From contig CAMWYJ010000013.1 in assembly GCA_947178445.1 (NCBI GenBank), positions 1-64,000 of the forward strand: a stretch of DNA of 64,000 nucleotides, in the 5' to 3' direction. Positions 61,009-64,000 of the stretch are shown here, one piece after another. The stretch comes from an uncultured Clostridium sp. (GTDB taxonomy: Bacteria; Bacillota; Clostridia; Lachnospirales; Lachnospiraceae). Position numbers and translations under genes: made by a program. The notes beneath the pieces were generated by a model that was given only the letters and a program-made list of their open reading frames with translations, did no database searches and had not been told where the DNA came from. Within the stretch, counting starts at the first letter, position 1. Each line of letters opens with the position of its first letter.

Positions 61009-61035
61009 ATGGGAGACTGCTTTGCAGTCCCCCAT
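61009..61035 (-). terminator. Terminator of the ribosomal alpha operon
   Basis: ATGGGAGACTGC pairs with GCAGTCCCCCAT (one G-T wobble), loop TTT; minus strand continues TTTTTTTGAAG. It lies 22 bp after the rplQ stop. Confidence 0.92.
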
Positions 61036-61056
61036 TCATGTAATCTTAATCAAATC

Positions 61057-61593
61057 TTATACTAACTCAATGATAACTTCCATAGCTGCATCACCCTTAC
61101 GTGGTCCAATCTTAATAATTCTTGTGTAACCACCGTTACGACCTGCATACTTCGGACCATATTCATTGAATAACTTCTCAGTCAAATCAACTTTCTTGGT
61201 TCCTCTCTTCTTACCAGCAGCCTCAGCCGGAACCTCAACAACTGGATAAAGAATCTTTAACATCTGTCTTCTTGCATGCAACTTAGATGGTTGATCCTTC
61301 TTTACAGTCTTCTCAACCTCATCATAAACAGTAACTTTCTTACCATCTACTACTTCCTTGATTCTCTTGCCATCCTTATCCTTTTTTGCAACCTTTGCAG
61401 TTACAGTAACTTCATCATAGTTATCCTTTTCCTTAACTGCCATTGTAATTAAGCTCTCAGCAATCTTACGAATTTCCTTCGCTCTTGCTTCGGTTGTCCT
61501 AATCTTACCATTATATAACAACTGTGTTACCTGGTTACGAAGTAACGCCTTTCTTGCTGCCTGTTTCTTTCCAAGCTTTCTATACATTGCCAT
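61057..61593 (-). CDS. rplQ: 50S ribosomal protein L17 with internal insertion
   Basis: L17 is usually about 115-130 residues; this one has 178. The family core is split: MYRKLGKKQAARKALLRNQ and the C-terminal KYAGRNGGYTRIIKIGPRKGD are standard, while about 50 Lys/Asp/Val-rich residues (KVAKKDKDGKRIKEVVDGKK and on) are inserted near position 65. Such an insert is seen, in my recall, in Lachnospiraceae. Start at 61593 because AGGAGG is 10 nt upstream. Confidence 0.96.
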   Translation of the reverse strand: MAMYRKLGKKQAARKALLRNQVTQLLYNGKIRTTEARAKEIRKIAESLITMAVKEKDNYDEVTVTAKVAKKDKDGKRIKEVVDGKKVTVYDEVEKTVKKDQPSKLHARRQMLKILYPVVEVPAEAAGKKRGTKKVDLTEKLFNEYGPKYAGRNGGYTRIIKIGPRKGDAAMEVIIELV

Positions 61594-61648
61594 GATGTAC
61601 ATCCTCCTTCACTTTGCTTACTATTATTCGGCTTAAGTGTTTCTTATT

Positions 61649-62605
61649 TTAATCATCTCCAGTATTCAGAGACAAGTTAAGCTCTTTTAACTTGTTGAGG
61701 ACTTCCTCTAAAGACTTACGTCCCAAGTTACGAACCTTCATCATATCCTCTGGAGTCTTATTGGTTAACTCTTCAACGGTATTGATACCTGCTCTCTTCA
61801 AACAGTTAAACGAACGAACGGAAAGCTCTAACTCATCGATGTTCATTTCTAATACCTTTTCTTTCTCATTGTCCTCTTTCTCTACCATAACCTCTGCAGA
61901 TTTTGCATTCTCTGATAAATCAATGAACAAATTAAGGTGCTCGCTAAGTACCTTTGCCGCAAGACTTACAGCCTCGTCTGGTGCCAATGTTCCATTGGTA
62001 TATACGTCTAATGTAAGCTTATCATAATCCGTAATCTGACCAACACGTGTATTTTCTACTGTAAGGTTCACACGTTCCACTGGTGTATAGATTGAATCTA
62101 TTGCAATCACATCAATCGAGGTATCTTCTTTCTTGTTTTTATCAGAACCTACATATCCTCTGCCCCTTGTGATGGTAAGCTCCATTTCAAATCTGGCATC
62201 TGACCCACTTAATGTTGCAATCACTAAGTCCGGATTCAAAATTTCAATATCGCTATCTACATGAATATCTGCCGCAGTTACCACACCCTCGCCAATATAT
62301 TCAATGTAAGCCTGTTTTGGCTCATTCGAAGCACTATTATTTTTAATCGCTAATTCCTTGATGTTCATGATAATCTCAGTCACATCTTCTTTTACACCTG
62401 GTATAGAGCTAAACTCATGCAATACACCTTTGATTTTAATATAGCTGACAGCGGAACCTGGTAAAGAAGAAAGCATAATTCTTCTCAATGAATTACCAAG
62501 TGTTGTACCATATCCTCTCTCTAAAGGTTCTACAATAAATTTACCGTATCTGTTGTCTTCTGAAATCTCAGCGATCTCAATTCTTGGTTTCTCGAATTCA
62601 AACAC
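61649..62605 (-). CDS. rpoA: DNA-directed RNA polymerase subunit alpha
   Basis: The 318-residue alpha subunit initiates polymerase assembly and contacts UP elements. It has the N-terminal dimer domain ([20 protein letters not shown]) and C-terminal domain ([32 protein letters not shown]). In the order rpsD-rpoA-rplQ. Confidence 0.99.
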   Translation of the reverse strand: MFEFEKPRIEIAEISEDNRYGKFIVEPLERGYGTTLGNSLRRIMLSSLPGSAVSYIKIKGVLHEFSSIPGVKEDVTEIIMNIKELAIKNNSASNEPKQAYIEYIGEGVVTAADIHVDSDIEILNPDLVIATLSGSDARFEMELTITRGRGYVGSDKNKKEDTSIDVIAIDSIYTPVERVNLTVENTRVGQITDYDKLTLDVYTNGTLAPDEAVSLAAKVLSEHLNLFIDLSENAKSAEVMVEKEDNEKEKVLEMNIDELELSVRSFNCLKRAGINTVEELTNKTPEDMMKVRNLGRKSLEEVLNKLKELNLSLNTGDD

Positions 62606-62683
62606 GCTAGGAACCTCCTTCTTAGCTTTTTAAATATGGCCAGAACTGCATGCACACATACAGCTCTAGCTAGGTGTCGATGC

Positions 62684-63277
62684 TTACTTAGAATATAACT
62701 CGACAATAAGAGTCTCATTTACAGGAACATCAATCTGTTCTCTCAATGGCAACTCTATTACGGTACCTGTAAGATTCTCCTGATCTGACTCTAACCATGC
62801 TGGAACTAATCTTCCACCGGTAACCTCCAAGATATCCTTATATCTCTGCAAAGATTTGCTCTTCTCACGAATTTCAATCTTATCACCAGCTTTTACTCTG
62901 TATGAAGGAATGTTAACACACTTGCCATTTACTAATACATGCTTATGGTCAACAATCTGTCTAGCTTCTTTACGGGTTCTTGCAAAACCTAAACGGAATA
63001 TAACATTGTCCAATCTGCACTCTAAGAGAATCATTAAGTTTGGACCTGTCAACCCTTTCATTCTCTCAGCAGTTGCATAAAGATTACGGAAAGGCTTCTC
63101 TAATACACCATAGATGAATTTTGCTTTTTGCTTCTCACGAAGCTGTAAGCCATACTCACTCATCTTTCTATTTGCTCTGATTAACTGTCTATTTGACTTC
63201 TTATCAATTCCGAGATACATTGGCTCCATGCCTAAGGATCTGCATCTCTTAAGAACTGGGGTTCTATCTACTGCCAT
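62684..63277 (-). CDS. rpsD: 30S ribosomal protein S4
   Basis: The 197-residue S4 nucleates 30S assembly and often autoregulates the alpha operon. It has the RNA-binding S4 domain [20 protein letters not shown] and [17 protein letters not shown]. The N-terminus lacks the four-Cys zinc site (only Cys12), so it is the zinc-independent form. SD AGGAGG. Confidence 0.99.
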   Translation of the reverse strand: MAVDRTPVLKRCRSLGMEPMYLGIDKKSNRQLIRANRKMSEYGLQLREKQKAKFIYGVLEKPFRNLYATAERMKGLTGPNLMILLECRLDNVIFRLGFARTRKEARQIVDHKHVLVNGKCVNIPSYRVKAGDKIEIREKSKSLQRYKDILEVTGGRLVPAWLESDQENLTGTVIELPLREQIDVPVNETLIVELYSK

Positions 63278-63293
63278 CTAACTGCACCTCCTA

Positions 63294-63686
63294 TTACACT
63301 CTTCTACGTTTTGGCGGACGACATCCATTATGTGGAACTGGTGTCACGTCACGAATACTTAATACCTCAAGACCTGCTGCCTGAAGGGCACGAATTGCTG
63401 CTTCACGTCCAGAACCTGGTCCCTTAACCATAACGTCTACCTTCTTTAAACCGTGAATAAGAGCCGCCTTTGTTGCAGTCTCGGCTGCCATCTGTGCTGC
63501 ATAAGGGGTTGACTTCTTAGAACCCTTGAATCCCAACTCACCAGCACTTGCCCATGAAAGTGCATTACCTTCATTATCGGTTAATGTAACAATTGTATTA
63601 TTAAAAGATGACTGAATGTGTGCCTGACCGTGCTCAACGTTCTTCTTAACACGTTTCTTCGTCACTTTCTTTGTAACTTTAGCCAT
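63294..63686 (-). CDS. rpsK: 30S ribosomal protein S11
   Basis: The 130-residue S11 lines the mRNA exit platform. Characteristic [19 protein letters not shown] and the conserved C-terminus [17 protein letters not shown]. It lies 16 bp upstream of rpsD. Confidence 0.99.
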   Translation of the reverse strand: MAKVTKKVTKKRVKKNVEHGQAHIQSSFNNTIVTLTDNEGNALSWASAGELGFKGSKKSTPYAAQMAAETATKAALIHGLKKVDVMVKGPGSGREAAIRALQAAGLEVLSIRDVTPVPHNGCRPPKRRRV

Positions 63687-63729
63687 TAAACTTAACCTCC
63701 TGATTAAATATAAATGAATTCTAATCTAA

Positions 63730-64000
63730 TTATTTCTTTTTGTTTGCTACGGTTCTCTTTGGACCTTTACGAGTTCTAGCGTTTGTCTTCGTTTTCTGAC
63801 CACGGACTGGTAATCCTTTTCTGTGACGAATACCACGATAACATCCAATCTCCTGTAAACGCTTAATATTCATAGCAATTTCTCTACGTAAATCACCCTC
63901 TACCATCTGTGTTTCATTGATAATCTCGCTAATCTTCTTAACCTCTTCGTCTGTTAAATCGCGAACACGAGTGTCAGGGTTAACATTTGCTTCTTTTAAA
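63730..64000 (-). CDS. rpsM: 30S ribosomal protein S13 (N-terminus beyond the edge)
   Basis: The minus strand reads [20 protein letters not shown] at the window edge and continues EINRETQ-like [37 protein letters not shown] and a Lys-rich end with stop at 63730. These are the S13 helix-two-turn-helix and C-terminal extension. About 30 N-terminal residues are outside the window. Next gene upstream of rpsK, as in the alpha operon. Confidence 0.96.
   Translation of the reverse strand, partial: LKEANVNPDTRVRDLTDEEVKKISEIINETQMVEGDLRREIAMNIKRLQEIGCYRGIRHRKGLPVRGQKTKTNARTRKGPKRTVANKKK

Overview
The window is low-GC DNA from an anaerobic Firmicute of the class Clostridia, most likely family Lachnospiraceae (Roseburia/Agathobacter/Eubacterium-like). 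This rests on family recall: a ribosomal protein L17 with a long internal insertion, a CdaR-type regulator beside a multi-sugar UgpC/MsmX ATPase, a soluble [FeFe]-hydrogenase-like chemoreceptor, luxS/mtnN, a DUF6034-like lipoprotein, and the conserved order rpsM-rpsK-rpsD-rpoA-rplQ ... ecfA-ecfT-truA ... rplM-rpsI. Almost every gene is on the minus strand. The clear plus-strand genes are an SDR reductase (15260) and the hydrogenase-like chemoreceptor (23352). I see no prophage, rRNA, tRNA or CRISPR array.

Layout. 1-4.1 kb: SWIM zinc-finger and repeat-protein pair, preceded by a frameshifted small gene and a broken Rpn-type nuclease gene. 4.2-10.7 kb: guaA, then a cell-envelope block (ftsE-ftsX, M23 murein hydrolase activator, S41 protease). 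10.8-18.8 kb: CdaR regulator, sugar-ABC ATPase, TagA-like and LytR_C proteins, SDR, NlpC/P60 protein, YibE/F pair. 18.8-23.1 kb: luxS-mtnN, a two-component system, a sigma-like protein lacking region 4. 23.3-32.4 kb: hydrogenase-like chemoreceptor, RsmH, MATE pump, repeat-rich beta-helix lipoprotein, XRE-PurM fusion with an upstream perfect palindrome, nitroreductase. 32.4-41.1 kb: lipoprotein / ABC transporter / CARDB envelope system with its own two-component pair. 41.3-42.8 kb: ECF sigma, anti-sigma and small membrane protein. 43-46.4 kb: LytTR-DUF3021-ABC operon in which a foldback element lies at each non-overlapping junction and in the leader. 46.4-47.8 kb: gene-poor tract with small ORFs, a candidate sRNA and a candidate type I toxin. 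47.9-64 kb: ribosomal protein / RNA polymerase / ECF transporter / truA cluster, split by a beta-helix protein gene and by an aspartate aminotransferase - MarR - NRPS-like block.

The most striking non-gene feature is a set of foldback (MITE-like) elements of about 200-270 bp at 7587, 30037, 43834, 44978 and 46135, plus a second, shorter repeat family built on a CTTGGCTCGTT core. One copy of the shorter repeat lies in frame inside a protein gene. The best candidates for undescribed biology are the XRE-PurM fusion with its 19-bp dyad, the A-T-C NRPS-like protein under an apparent MarR double operator, the element-riddled LytTR operon, and the small-ORF/sRNA tract at 46.7-47.4 kb.
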